Assembly: GCA_021203905.1 (NCBI GenBank)
Contig: JAJQAG010000003.1
Coordinates: forward strand, 62,001 to 126,000
Reading direction: 5' to 3'
Length of the DNA: 64,000 bases
Source: Coprobacillus sp.
GTDB taxonomy: Bacteria; Bacillota_I; Bacilli_A; RFN20; CAG-826
Shown here: positions 8,192 through 20,688 of the stretch, piece after piece
Layout of the letters: every line of letters starts with the position of its first letter
Position numbering within the stretch: the stretch's first letter is position 1
Position numbers and translations under genes: made by a program
The notes under the pieces: model-generated
Database searches by the model: none
The model's input: the letters and a program-made list of their open reading frames with translations, nothing else
Told to the model about the DNA's origin: nothing

Positions 8192-8268
8192 TGGCGGCCT
8201 CCTCGAGACTCGAACTCGAAGTCTATCGCTTAGGAGGCGATTGCGTTGTCCAATTACGCTAGGAGGCC
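8192..8268 (-). tRNA. tRNA-Arg (anticodon CCT)
   Basis: 77 nt: acceptor GGCCTCC/GGAGGCC, D-arm GCGT...ACGC, anticodon stem ATCGC/GCGAT with loop CTCCTAA, so anticodon CCT for the AGG codon; T-arm TCGAG-TTCGAGT-CTCGA; discriminator G and encoded CCA. Its 5' end is only 9 nt downstream of the hydrolase stop codon, so it is probably cut out of the end of the pcrA-galE-hydrolase transcript. Confidence 0.97.
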
Positions 8269-8277
8269 ATCCCCCGA

Positions 8278-9240
8278 TCACACAACGTTCTTATTAGAGA
8301 GATCAGCAAGGAAGAAGGTAAGAATATCGTTATAGACTTCCTCTTGTGATGTGTCACCAAGGATTTCGTGACGGACACCTGGATAAACCTTCGCGCCAAC
8401 ATGTTTAAGTCCGTGTTTCTGATACATCTTTTGAAGTTTGGTTACATTCTTACCATAGTTAGCAACAGGGTCTCCCTCACCAGAGATAATAAAGACATCA
8501 AGGTCTTTCCTTACTTTTGAAAGGAATTTCTTTTTATAGAGACGATTCATACCTTTTAAGAGTTCAAGGCAGAAACCATTATTTGGCTTATAGCCACAGA
8601 GAGGGTCCTCTTCATAGGCTTTCCACACTTCTGGTTTTGTGGATAACCATCTATGACGGGTTGCTTCTTTTGTGAGACCGCTGTCGGGGTCTTTTGCGGG
8701 GTCAGGATATTTGGAGTTAAAGCCTCCAAACATAAGACCCGCTAAAAGGTGAGATTCTTTGTTCCTATTCTTTTGCGTGACAAGAAGTCTAGCAAACTGA
8801 TAGGCCGGAGGAACTAACCAGTTTCTAGCGGTGGATCCACATAAGACCACTTTAGAAACGTGGTGTGTATATCTCTGCATATAATCTTGGCAAAGAATAG
8901 AACCCATAGAATGAGCGAAAATAAAGGTTGGTCGAGCACTGATTCTGAGTTTCTCAACGAGTTTATCAGTCATGACTACTTGTTTTCTAAAAGCGGAATA
9001 GGGGACCACTCCTAAATTAGACTTATCGGGTAAGACATTCTTTCCCTGACCAAAGTTATCAAGGCAGTAGACATTAAAACCATGTTCATTAAGGAAACGC
9101 GCAAAATGATCATATCTTAAGGAATGCTCTGCCATTCCACTCATAATGACCACATTAGCGATGCTCTCTTCCACTGTCCAAGAGGTACCAAATTCAACGA
9201 TACCCTTATCTTCAATCTTGATTGTTTCAACTTTTGTCAT
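8278..9240 (-). CDS. Alpha/beta hydrolase, monoacylglycerol lipase/lysophospholipase-like
   Basis: 320 residues of the serine aminopeptidase S33 / PldB-type hydrolases. The oxyanion region is IMSGMAEHSLRYDHFA, with the DNFGQG (normally DhRGhG) motif; the nucleophile elbow is AHSMGS with Ser111; Asp257 (GEGDPV) and His291 (GVRHEIL) complete the triad. The usual G-H-S-M-G-G elbow has Ala and Ser at its ends. No signal peptide, so a cytosolic lipid or ester hydrolase is likely; substrate unknown. SD GGAGG 8 nt before the start; 25 nt after galE, same operon. Confidence 0.87.
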   Translation of the reverse strand: MTKVETIKIEDKGIVEFGTSWTVEESIANVVIMSGMAEHSLRYDHFARFLNEHGFNVYCLDNFGQGKNVLPDKSNLGVVPYSAFRKQVVMTDKLVEKLRISARPTFIFAHSMGSILCQDYMQRYTHHVSKVVLCGSTARNWLVPPAYQFARLLVTQKNRNKESHLLAGLMFGGFNSKYPDPAKDPDSGLTKEATRHRWLSTKPEVWKAYEEDPLCGYKPNNGFCLELLKGMNRLYKKKFLSKVRKDLDVFIISGEGDPVANYGKNVTKLQKMYQKHGLKHVGAKVYPGVRHEILGDTSQEEVYNDILTFFLADLSNKNVV

Positions 9241-9265
9241 TCCTTTTTCCTCCTATGCTATTTAC

Positions 9266-10285
9266 TTATTCTTCGTAACCATGAGGATTCTTCTTCTGCC
9301 AATTCCAAGAATCCTTACATGCATCATAAATAGTTCTCGTGGCTTTCCAACCCATTTCTTTATAGGCCTTGTCGCAGTTCGCGTAGTTTTCTACAACATC
9401 TCCAGGTCTTCTATCGCCAATGCGATAGTTAATCTTCATATTATTCGCGTCTTGGAAGGCATTTACAAGTTCTAAGACACTTGTGCCTTTACCAGTACCA
9501 AGATTATAGATGACTAGTCCAGGATTGCTTTCAAGTTTATGCACCGCATAAACATGTCCAATCGCAAGATCCACAACATGGATATAATCTCTAATACATG
9601 TTCCATCTGGAGTGGGATAATCCCCTCCAAAAACAGTGAGGCATTCAAGAGTACCCACCGCGACTTGGGTAATATAGGGCATGAGATTATTGGGAATACC
9701 TGTGGGGTATTCTCCCATAGTTCCACTTTCATGCGCTCCAATAGGATTGAAATATCTTAAGATAGCGACATTGGCGTCTTTATGACTCTTAGCGAAGTCC
9801 ATAAGGATGCACTCAATCTGGAATTTAGTGTTTCCATAAGGAGAAGTGCAGTTTCCAATAGGATCTGTTTCCACAATTGGCATTCTTGTAGGAGTGCCGT
9901 AGACTGTCGCACTAGAAGAGAAAACAATGTTATGAACATGATATTCATCCATTAACTCAAGGAGGGTAATAGAGGATCCAAGGTTGTTGGAGTAGTACTT
10001 CACTGGATAAAGAACACTTTCACCCACACTCTTTAATCCGGCGAAGTGGATGATGCAACTGATGTCGTTCTCTTCAAAGACCTTTCTCATCGCTTCTTTA
10101 TCTTGCACAGAGATTTGATAGAACTTAGGCCTGACACCCACGATGGCCTCAATACGATTGAGAACTTCAAGTTTAGAGTTAGAGAGATTATCCACGATAA
10201 CGACTTCATAACCCGCTTTGATAAGCTCCACGACAGTGTGGCTACCGATATAGCCGGTTCCACCAGTAACAAGAATCTGACTCAT
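9266..10285 (-). CDS. galE: UDP-glucose 4-epimerase GalE
   Basis: 339 residues of the extended SDR family that interconverts UDP-glucose and UDP-galactose. NAD-binding GGTGYIG is at residues 8-14, the catalytic SSSATVYG block ends near 130, and Tyr150/Lys154 (YGNTK) are the catalytic pair. LRYFNPIGAH and RDYIHVVDLA are the substrate-binding blocks. It lies 5 nt downstream of gatB with a GGAGG before the ATG, an odd neighbour for amidotransferase genes. It would supply UDP-Gal for surface glycans or allow galactose use; no Leloir genes are adjacent. Confidence 0.95.
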   Translation of the reverse strand: MSQILVTGGTGYIGSHTVVELIKAGYEVVIVDNLSNSKLEVLNRIEAIVGVRPKFYQISVQDKEAMRKVFEENDISCIIHFAGLKSVGESVLYPVKYYSNNLGSSITLLELMDEYHVHNIVFSSSATVYGTPTRMPIVETDPIGNCTSPYGNTKFQIECILMDFAKSHKDANVAILRYFNPIGAHESGTMGEYPTGIPNNLMPYITQVAVGTLECLTVFGGDYPTPDGTCIRDYIHVVDLAIGHVYAVHKLESNPGLVIYNLGTGKGTSVLELVNAFQDANNMKINYRIGDRRPGDVVENYANCDKAYKEMGWKATRTIYDACKDSWNWQKKNPHGYEE

Positions 10286-10290
10286 AACAT

Positions 10291-11721
10291 TTACCTCCTG
10301 AGTAATTCTTCGAGTAATATTTCGTTTGCGTCCTTAGGATTAATCTTTCCTTGGGTCTTCTTCATGAGTTGTCCCATGAGATATCCAAGAGCTTTGTCTC
10401 GACCCGCTAAGTAATCAGTGACAGACTGAGGGTTTTCATCGAGAACTTCATTGACGAGACCTCTAAGGTCGCTCACATCATTAATCATTCCTTGATTGAA
10501 GGCTTTAGATAAGTCTTCAATAGACAACGATCTATCTTCATATAGTTTAGCAAATATTTCTCTCGCTTGCTTGTTATTTATTTCGTTTTTCTCGATACGA
10601 GCGATTATTTCCGCAATTTGTTTAGGAGAAACAGGAAACTCTAAGATAGAAATATTATCTCTATTTAAGACGGATTGGATATCTCCAATCACCCAGTTCG
10701 CCGCAAGTTTATAACTCACTCCATTCTCCACAATCTGATCAAAGTAGATAGAGGTATCCTTATCCGCAATGAGGATTGAAGCGTCGTAGTGGTTCAAACC
10801 TTGCTCAGTGTAACGTTTTAGCTTAGAACTCGCTAATTCATTAGAGGAGGCAATGGCCCTGTCCACAAAGGTGTCACTGAGTCTGATGGGGATGATATTA
10901 GGTTCTGGGTAGTACTTATAGTCCACAGAATCCTCTTTAGAACGCATCCCCACAGTTTGTTTTAGTGATTCATCAAATCTTCGGGTTTCTTGTAAGATGG
11001 CCTCTCCTGTTTCTAGGCATTGAACTTGTCTAGCAAACTCATAGTTAAGAACCTTCTCCACATTTGCGATACTATTGAGATTCTTTATTTCCACTTTTGT
11101 GCCGTATTCACTTGAACCCACTTCTCTTATAGAGATATCAACATCACAACGAAGGGATCCTTCTTCCATTCTTCCATCACTGACATCAAGGTAGGAAACG
11201 ATAGAGCGGATTTCTTCAATGTACTTCATCGCTTCATTCGCGCTTCTTAGATCAGGTTTAGAGACGATCTCAATAAGAGGAGTACCCGCACGATTATAGT
11301 CAATAAGAGTGCAGTCGTAGGAGTGAAGTTGCTTACAGGTATCTTCTTCTAGATGTAGTTCCTCTAATTCAATCTTCTTCTCTGTCCCATCATCAAGAGT
11401 AATAGTGAGATATCCATTTCGCCCAATAGGACGGAATCTTTGGGTAATCTGATATCCCTTTGGGAGATCAGAATAGAAATAGTTCTTTCTATCAAAGTGA
11501 AGTTCTCTATCAATATCCATATGGAGAGCGTTACAGAGTCTTAAAGCGCAGATCACTGCGCCTTCATTCACTGTGGGCATCACTCCAGGGAAAGCAAAAT
11601 CATAGGCCACCACATCAGTGTTGGGTTCATCTCCATACCTCACAGGAGCACTTGAAAACATCTTAGTCTTCGTCTTTAGCTCAATGTGAATCTCTAATCC
11701 GATGATTGCTTCAAACGCCAT
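10291..11721 (-). CDS. gatB: Asp/Glu-tRNA(Asn/Gln) amidotransferase subunit B
   Basis: 476 residues, normal length. GatB recognises mischarged tRNA and activates it. Signatures visible: EAIIGLEIHIELKTKTKMFSS at the start, RKNYFYSDLPKGYQITQ, LHLEEDTCKQLH, DYNRAGTPLIEIVS, RCDVDISIR and KIEIKNLNS-like KVEIKNLNSI, then EPNIIPI; the C-terminal helical GatB/YqeY domain ends the protein. The start codon shares one base with the gatA stop. Because AsnRS is encoded at 20.9 kb, the complex here most likely makes Gln-tRNA(Gln); that is inference from the absence of need for indirect Asn-tRNA. Confidence 0.95.
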   Translation of the reverse strand: MAFEAIIGLEIHIELKTKTKMFSSAPVRYGDEPNTDVVAYDFAFPGVMPTVNEGAVICALRLCNALHMDIDRELHFDRKNYFYSDLPKGYQITQRFRPIGRNGYLTITLDDGTEKKIELEELHLEEDTCKQLHSYDCTLIDYNRAGTPLIEIVSKPDLRSANEAMKYIEEIRSIVSYLDVSDGRMEEGSLRCDVDISIREVGSSEYGTKVEIKNLNSIANVEKVLNYEFARQVQCLETGEAILQETRRFDESLKQTVGMRSKEDSVDYKYYPEPNIIPIRLSDTFVDRAIASSNELASSKLKRYTEQGLNHYDASILIADKDTSIYFDQIVENGVSYKLAANWVIGDIQSVLNRDNISILEFPVSPKQIAEIIARIEKNEINNKQAREIFAKLYEDRSLSIEDLSKAFNQGMINDVSDLRGLVNEVLDENPQSVTDYLAGRDKALGYLMGQLMKKTQGKINPKDANEILLEELLRR

Positions 11722-13184
11722 TACTTCACTTCCTCCTTGTAGTAGAGGTTATAGTATGGCATTTCATCCATTAAGACATGAGAGACATTAAGAACTGTTT
11801 CTTCTTCAAAGATTCTTCCTGTGAAGTTACCTCCAAAGGGAAGGTTCCCTTTGAAACCAATAGGAAGAGTAAGAGATGGATAACCCCCAAAGTTCGCAAA
11901 GGCTAAGTAGTTATCTGAGAGAAGATATAAATCAGAGAGATTATCATTCTTCTCATCAAAGCGAGGCGCACAACTAGGGCTCGCAGGGAGATACACTAAA
12001 TCATAACTATCAAACAACTTATTAAAAGCATCCACGATAAGATGACGACAGCGCTGTGCTCTTATAAATAAGTCTTGTTGATTCTCTTTTAAAAGAGAAT
12101 AACCACCGATAACAAATCTTCTCTTAATTAAAGTGGAGAAACCTTTGGTTCTCGTATTGGTCACTATGTCTTCATAAGTATTACCACTTTCTCTTGGACC
12201 AAACTTAAGACCATCAAGGTTAGCGTTGTTTGAGGTGGCTTCCGCACAAGAAATAATGATGTATGTTGGATAGATGGCTCTAAGGAGTTCTGCATCCATA
12301 TGCACTCTTGAAACAATAGCGCCCTTAGATCTAAGAATCTCACATGTCTTATCAAAAGCAGCGAGAACATCGTGGTCAGTAATACTCTTAAGAATCTCAT
12401 CGATAACCGCAATCTTAAGACCTTTGATGCTCCCACCAAGAAGAGTGTTATATTTCTTTACTGGTTGCTCACTACTAGTGGCATCTTTTTCATCTCTTCC
12501 CGAGAGAAGAGTGGTGAGACTCGCAGCGTCTTTCACACTTCTCGTGAAGTACGCGACATGATCAAGAGAGGGGGCAAAAGGAAAGAGTCCATAACGAGAG
12601 ATTCTGCTCCAAGTGGGCTTAAAACCAACAAGGCCACCATAGGAGGCAGGCTTCCTCACAGAGTCCCCTGTATCGGAGCCGATAGCGAAGGGAACAAGTC
12701 CCGCAGCCACAGCGGCGCAAGAACCACAACTCGACCCTCCAATCATGTGTTCATGAGAGGGGTCATAGGGGTTAAAAGTTTTCCCAAGATGACCACTGGT
12801 TCCAGTGCCACCCATGGCTAATTCATCAAGGGTAGTTTTACCAATTAAGATAGCGTGTTTTTCTTTTAAACGATGATAGACTTCCGCATCAAAAACAGGG
12901 ACATAATCCGCTAAGATATTACTGCTTCCTGTAGTGGGAATTCCCTTGGTGGAAAAGTTATCTTTTAAGCAATATGGAACACCCCAAAAGACATTGTCCT
13001 CTTCTGGTTCAATAAGCCCTTCAGCTTCACTGATGGCTTCCTTCTCACAAAGATATTCAAAGATATTATTAGTGTCTTTTTTACAAGCCTCTAAACAGAG
13101 CTTAACAACTTCAAGAGGGGTGACCTCTCTCTCCACATAAGCGGTGTGGAGTTCTTCCATAGTAAGGTGAAGGTAATCTTTCAT
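11721..13184 (-). CDS. gatA: Asp/Glu-tRNA(Asn/Gln) amidotransferase subunit A (amidase)
   Basis: 487 residues of the amidase-signature family; releases ammonia from glutamine for GatB. Catalytic Lys74 (YCLKDN), the cis-Ser in GGSSCGSC (151/152) and nucleophile Ser175 in SDTGDS are present. Two details differ from the usual sequence: GGSSGGSAAAVA reads GGSSCGSCAAVA, and DTGGSIRQPA reads DTGDSVRKPA. Overlaps gatC by 4 nt and gatB by 1 nt, the classical gatCAB operon with coupled translation. Confidence 0.95.
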   Translation of the reverse strand: MKDYLHLTMEELHTAYVEREVTPLEVVKLCLEACKKDTNNIFEYLCEKEAISEAEGLIEPEEDNVFWGVPYCLKDNFSTKGIPTTGSSNILADYVPVFDAEVYHRLKEKHAILIGKTTLDELAMGGTGTSGHLGKTFNPYDPSHEHMIGGSSCGSCAAVAAGLVPFAIGSDTGDSVRKPASYGGLVGFKPTWSRISRYGLFPFAPSLDHVAYFTRSVKDAASLTTLLSGRDEKDATSSEQPVKKYNTLLGGSIKGLKIAVIDEILKSITDHDVLAAFDKTCEILRSKGAIVSRVHMDAELLRAIYPTYIIISCAEATSNNANLDGLKFGPRESGNTYEDIVTNTRTKGFSTLIKRRFVIGGYSLLKENQQDLFIRAQRCRHLIVDAFNKLFDSYDLVYLPASPSCAPRFDEKNDNLSDLYLLSDNYLAFANFGGYPSLTLPIGFKGNLPFGGNFTGRIFEEETVLNVSHVLMDEMPYYNLYYKEEVK

Positions 13185-13477
13185 TTTATCACCCTCGGAA
13201 TTCTAATCTGATTCTCCACGACATCCTTGGCGTTACCAAGGGCTTCATCCTTATCTAGAGTGTCACTGGGAACATCTTTTCGTAGGTATGAAGAATACAC
13301 TACAAATGGGAACGTCATTGGTTCCACATTTTCCACTCCCTTGATCTCGTGGATAAGAGACATCTGTTTTAAAATAGTCTGAAATTCTTCTTCAAGGAGA
13401 GCGTATTCTTCTTCGCTCATATCAAACATGAGTGAATGAGCGACGTCTTTTAACATGTCTTTATTTACTGGTTTCAT
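13181..13477 (-). CDS. gatC: Asp/Glu-tRNA(Asn/Gln) amidotransferase subunit C
   Basis: 98 residues from the ATG at 13477; an in-frame GTG 21 nt upstream (13498) is possible. GatC wraps around GatA and stabilises the GatAB interface. The DVAHSLMFDMSEEEYALLEEEFQTILKQMSLI helix pair and the VEPMTFPF segment (normally .PM.HP/V.V.N..R.D) are recognisable. Neither start has a clear Shine-Dalgarno. It follows ligA (stop to start about 50 nt) and overlaps gatA by 4 nt. Confidence 0.85.
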   Translation of the reverse strand: MKPVNKDMLKDVAHSLMFDMSEEEYALLEEEFQTILKQMSLIHEIKGVENVEPMTFPFVVYSSYLRKDVPSDTLDKDEALGNAKDVVENQIRIPRVIK

Positions 13478-13528
13478 AATAGATTTATATGATATCACAT
13501 TTATACGTGATTAACATTTATTAAATGT

Positions 13529-17776
<4,248 letters not shown>

Positions 17777-17777
<1 letters not shown>

Positions 17778-17795
17778 ATATTGTTAAACAATATA
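17777..17795. repeat. Perfect 9-bp inverted repeat over the pcrA transcription start
   Basis: TATATTGTT-A-AACAATATA. It overlaps the A of the pcrA ATG on one side and touches the -10 box on the other, so it covers the predicted +1. It could be an operator for a dimeric repressor or, as RNA, a hairpin occluding the start codon. Confidence 0.6.
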
Positions 17796-17824
17796 ATTAT
17801 ACTTAATAGGACCTCTTTCTTCAA
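17796..17824 (-). promoter_or_regulatory. Promoter of the pcrA operon
   Basis: Minus strand TTGAAG (17824-17819), 17-bp spacer, TATAAT (17801-17796): a near-consensus sigma-A promoter, with the start codon 18 nt past the -10. Confidence 0.75.
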
Positions 17825-17844
17825 TTAGAGATATTAGATTTATC

Positions 17845-18270
17845 TCATATCTCTAGTTTATCTAAAATAGCACTTGTTCCTTCATAGACCTCCACGACTA
17901 CATGATCACTGAAATAGTACATTGTTGGGGTGACAGTCACCCAAAATTCATCAAGAGAGGCCGCTCCAATGGTGTAGATAACATCTTCATAACTAAAGGG
18001 GATATCATCTACATACTCTAGGAAGTAGAAGTCGTCCTTATCAAGAGAATATCGGATGACATCTTGCTTGATTGAGCGGCAGTGACAACATTCCTGGTTA
18101 TAGATGTAGAGGTAGAAGTCACCTTCAAGAGTAAAGATATCCGTGTACTCGATGTGCTTGTCGCTGACATCATAGTATTGATATGTTCTCTCCGTAGGAG
18201 TGTTAGTAGGATTAGGAGTGCAAGAGGTAAGAAGAAGACAAAGGGGAAGAAAACAAAGAACCACTTTCAT
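17845..18270 (-). CDS. Small thioredoxin-like lipoprotein
   Basis: 141 residues. A signal peptide ends in the lipobox LTSC with the lipidated Cys17, followed by a short Pro/Thr linker. Residues 50-141 look like a compact thioredoxin fold: a beta strand leads into the Cys61-x-x-Cys64 motif (CCHC, itself with an extra Cys62), followed by a helix, and Pro115 in VTVTPTMYYF sits where the cis-proline belongs. I do not recognise a named family. It probably acts as a membrane-anchored thiol redox or metal-binding protein outside the cell. The divergent neighbour is an integral membrane protein. Confidence 0.72.
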   Translation of the reverse strand: MKVVLCFLPLCLLLTSCTPNPTNTPTERTYQYYDVSDKHIEYTDIFTLEGDFYLYIYNQECCHCRSIKQDVIRYSLDKDDFYFLEYVDDIPFSYEDVIYTIGAASLDEFWVTVTPTMYYFSDHVVVEVYEGTSAILDKLEI

Positions 18271-18273
18271 GTC

Positions 18274-18302
18274 TTTATATTCATTAGGGGGAGAAGACGC
18301 AA
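18274..18302 (-). promoter_or_regulatory. Promoter abutting the thioredoxin-like lipoprotein gene
   Basis: Minus strand TTGCGT, 17-bp spacer, TATAAA, then only GAC before the ATG at 18270. If this promoter is used the transcript starts at or within the first codon. No Shine-Dalgarno is present. Confidence 0.5.
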
Positions 18303-18329
18303 AAGTGGGAGAAAATAGATAAAAAAGTT

Positions 18330-18335
18330 TACAAT
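18330..18335 (+). promoter_or_regulatory. -10 box 6 nt before the membrane-protein gene at 18342
   Basis: TACAAT followed by AAAGTT and the ATG. The predicted transcription start coincides with the A of the start codon. The -35 region is not recognisable. Confidence 0.4.
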
Positions 18336-18341
18336 AAAGTT

Positions 18342-19313
18342 ATGCCCGCTTTAAGAAAGAGAGAAACATTAGTTCAGAACATTACCTATATGGCCATTAT
18401 GGCGGCAATTAATGTCGTCTTTGTTTTACTCACAACCTTTGTTCCAGTCTTAATGTTTATCATTATCTTTGTGCTTCCCCTCACAAGCACAATTGTGACT
18501 CTATATTGTAAGAAGAGATACTTTCCGATATACGCTATTGTAACCATTGGACTATGTATGCTTGTCACAATGTATGACATTAGTGACACTCTCTTCTATG
18601 TTATTCCTTCAGTGATATCAGGTTTTGTCTTTGGGGTTTTAGTGCTTGCTAAAGTCCCATCTATTTGGATTATCTTTCTCGCCGCGTGTATCCAACTTGG
18701 AATGTACTATGCGATGATGCCCCTTGTAAGAGTGTGGTTAGGAGTGGACATCGTTGATGTCTTTGCTAGTGCTTTTGGAGTGAGTGACTTTATCTACTTA
18801 GATTATGTTGTTCCCTCTTTCCTGTTCTTTCTCTCTATTGGACAATCTGTTATTTCATACATCATCATCAAGACTCAATTGCCCAAATTCAATTATGAAG
18901 TTACTGTGGGTGGGAGATTAGATTATCTCCCATATATCGCTTTAATCATCTTCCTATTGTTCTCCGTAGGATTTAGTTACTGGTACGGACCAGTGGCCTT
19001 CCTCTGTCTGATGTTTGTGACCTTCTTTGGAATCTATATTATGGTGGAGACTATCTACACTGGAGGAATGAAGATGTGGATCAGTGTCCCCATAGTCTTT
19101 GTCGTTGGGATAGTGGCCTTTCTCGCAATCTATGAATACATTGAAGAACCCCTAGGATTTATGGGGTTAGAGATTGCTTTTATTCTTGTCGCTATTGTGG
19201 GAATCATCAATGAAGGAACTAAGACTATGAAAGCTATCAAAGAAAAAAACAAACAATTAGACGTCATTATTGGAGAGAATAATGACGAGGTAGAACAAAT
19301 AGAAGAGGAATAA
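18342..19313 (+). CDS. Polytopic membrane protein (DUF2232/YybS-like topology)
   Basis: 323 residues with about eight membrane spans, starting after a short basic N-terminus (MPALRKRETLVQN) and ending in a charged cytoplasmic tail (IKEKNKQLDVIIGENNDEVEQIEEE). Size, topology and the early MAAINVVFVLL span recall the YybS (DUF2232) or ECF S-component-like membrane proteins of Firmicutes, but I see no diagnostic motif, so this is only a suggestion. The gene is divergent from the lipoprotein gene, 71 bp apart, and may be leaderless. A 74-bp gap separates it from the next gene. Confidence 0.65.
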   Translation: MPALRKRETLVQNITYMAIMAAINVVFVLLTTFVPVLMFIIIFVLPLTSTIVTLYCKKRYFPIYAIVTIGLCMLVTMYDISDTLFYVIPSVISGFVFGVLVLAKVPSIWIIFLAACIQLGMYYAMMPLVRVWLGVDIVDVFASAFGVSDFIYLDYVVPSFLFFLSIGQSVISYIIIKTQLPKFNYEVTVGGRLDYLPYIALIIFLLFSVGFSYWYGPVAFLCLMFVTFFGIYIMVETIYTGGMKMWISVPIVFVVGIVAFLAIYEYIEEPLGFMGLEIAFILVAIVGIINEGTKTMKAIKEKNKQLDVIIGENNDEVEQIEEE

Positions 19314-19387
19314 ATACCTTAATAAGGAAAGTTATTCTTTGGAATAAAACCATTTATTAGATAAAATAATTATTATTAGGCGCACTT

Positions 19388-19891
19388 ATGGGTCTTTTAA
19401 AAGCTTTTGGACGCGGTTTGTTATATCTTATCTTCCTCCCCTTTATTATCGTGGTGGTGGTTTTCGCTGCAATCGTCATGATCATTGTCTTCCTCTATCA
19501 AGGCATTAAAAACATCATCCTTTTCTTTACTGGTGAGACCATCTTTAAGGACACAGAAGAGGATAAACAAGCAAAAGCCATTATCGATATGAATAAGAAT
19601 CTCGCTCAAAACCTTGTAGCGGGCACTGCTGGGGGAAGCCAGACAGTTAATAACAACACAACGAACACCACGAACACGACAGTGAATAATATCTTTGTCG
19701 TCGGAGATAATGTGGATTTACTTGATATTCTTAAGAAACAGCAAGAATTAGAGAGTCAACCTAAGGAATACATAGAAAATGGAGAAGACGCTCCAAGACT
19801 AGAACAAGCTAAATTAACTAGTATAAAGATGAATGATCCTCGACAAATTGAAACCAAGGACCAAAACGAGGGAGAGAACAATGATAGATAG
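19388..19891 (+). CDS. Unknown protein with N-terminal membrane segments and Asn/Thr-rich middle
   Basis: 167 residues. Residues 8-50 are very hydrophobic (two adjacent spans or one hairpin: LLYLIFLPFIIVVVVFAAIV then IIVFLYQGIKNIILFF). Then come a charged stretch, a Gly/Ser piece (AGTAGGSQTV), a run rich in Asn and Thr (NNNTTNTTNTTVNN, about residues 81-95), and a charged tail. No known domain recognised. The next gene starts inside its last 11 nt and carries a similar Asn/Thr-rich run, so the two products very likely work together at the membrane. Confidence 0.7.
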   Translation: MGLLKAFGRGLLYLIFLPFIIVVVVFAAIVMIIVFLYQGIKNIILFFTGETIFKDTEEDKQAKAIIDMNKNLAQNLVAGTAGGSQTVNNNTTNTTNTTVNNIFVVGDNVDLLDILKKQQELESQPKEYIENGEDAPRLEQAKLTSIKMNDPRQIETKDQNEGENNDR

Positions 19892-20681
19892 TGGATTCAT
19901 TACTATTTTTGCGATGAGTGAAGCCACCAAGAGACTTATCTGGGCGATAGTTATCATTGTTTTACTTGTCCCTGTTTTACTTGGTTATATTGGGATGTGG
20001 ATTAGAAATGTCATGAGATGGCAAGGAAAGAGAATGGATATTCTCTGTCACGACGTCGTCGTGACCAGGGTCATTACCGATAAAGAGAGCCTTAGAAGAT
20101 ATGGCAATAAGAAGAATATGGCCTATTTCTTTAAACAATCTTGGATTCCCTTTGTCATTATGCTTGCCGCGGTGCTGACGCTTATTATCAATGACGCGAT
20201 TATAAAAGACTTTAGTTATAACCCCTTTAACAACGAAACTGGTTTTGGTTCCCTCTTGTGGCATTGGGATTGGAGTGATCCTAGTATCAGGGCCACAGTT
20301 TGGGGAATGGAAGTCATTGCGTCGTGGCCTCCACTAACGGCTTCACCCCACTTTGAAGTGGAAGCAATTGGAGGTTATTTATTCACTATAATTGGCTCCG
20401 TCGGACTTGTGTACTGGATGGTTACTGTTCAATGCTATATTTCCCGTTGGTGGAGACTTAGAAAACTCTGTGATTCCATCTTCACAAAGAGCCTTGAAGG
20501 ATATCATCAAGATCCGGGTGCACCTATGGGTGGAATACCCACTGGGATGGGTGGTGGAACCACTCAAAATATACAAGGAACCAATACCACAAATACGAAC
20601 AATAACGAGAGTACAAACGTCTCAATTCTCGACGCAAATGAAAGACCCCCATTAGGAGGTCCAACTGACAACAATAGATAA
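19881..20681 (+). CDS. Unknown membrane protein with Gly- and Asn/Thr-rich C-terminal tail
   Basis: 266 residues from the ATG at 19881, chosen because GGGAG lies 7 nt before it; the open frame extends 16 codons upstream. One span at the N-terminus (WAIVIIVLLVPVLLGYIGMWI), a basic loop, a second span (SWIPFVIMLAAVLTLII), an exposed Trp-rich loop, and a third span (GGYLFTIIGSVGLVYWMV). The C-terminal 60 residues are flexible: PMGGIPTGMGGGTTQNIQ, then NTTNTNNNESTN. Overlaps the preceding gene by 11 nt. Function unknown. Confidence 0.72.
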   Translation: MIDSGFITIFAMSEATKRLIWAIVIIVLLVPVLLGYIGMWIRNVMRWQGKRMDILCHDVVVTRVITDKESLRRYGNKKNMAYFFKQSWIPFVIMLAAVLTLIINDAIIKDFSYNPFNNETGFGSLLWHWDWSDPSIRATVWGMEVIASWPPLTASPHFEVEAIGGYLFTIIGSVGLVYWMVTVQCYISRWWRLRKLCDSIFTKSLEGYHQDPGAPMGGIPTGMGGGTTQNIQGTNTTNTNNNESTNVSILDANERPPLGGPTDNNR

Positions 20682-20688
20682 GTTAATT

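Noticed and set aside
12372-12821. 149-codon + strand open frame
   Set aside because: Lies wholly inside gatA on the other strand; composition and repeats are those of antisense to a conserved protein, and no Shine-Dalgarno or family match.
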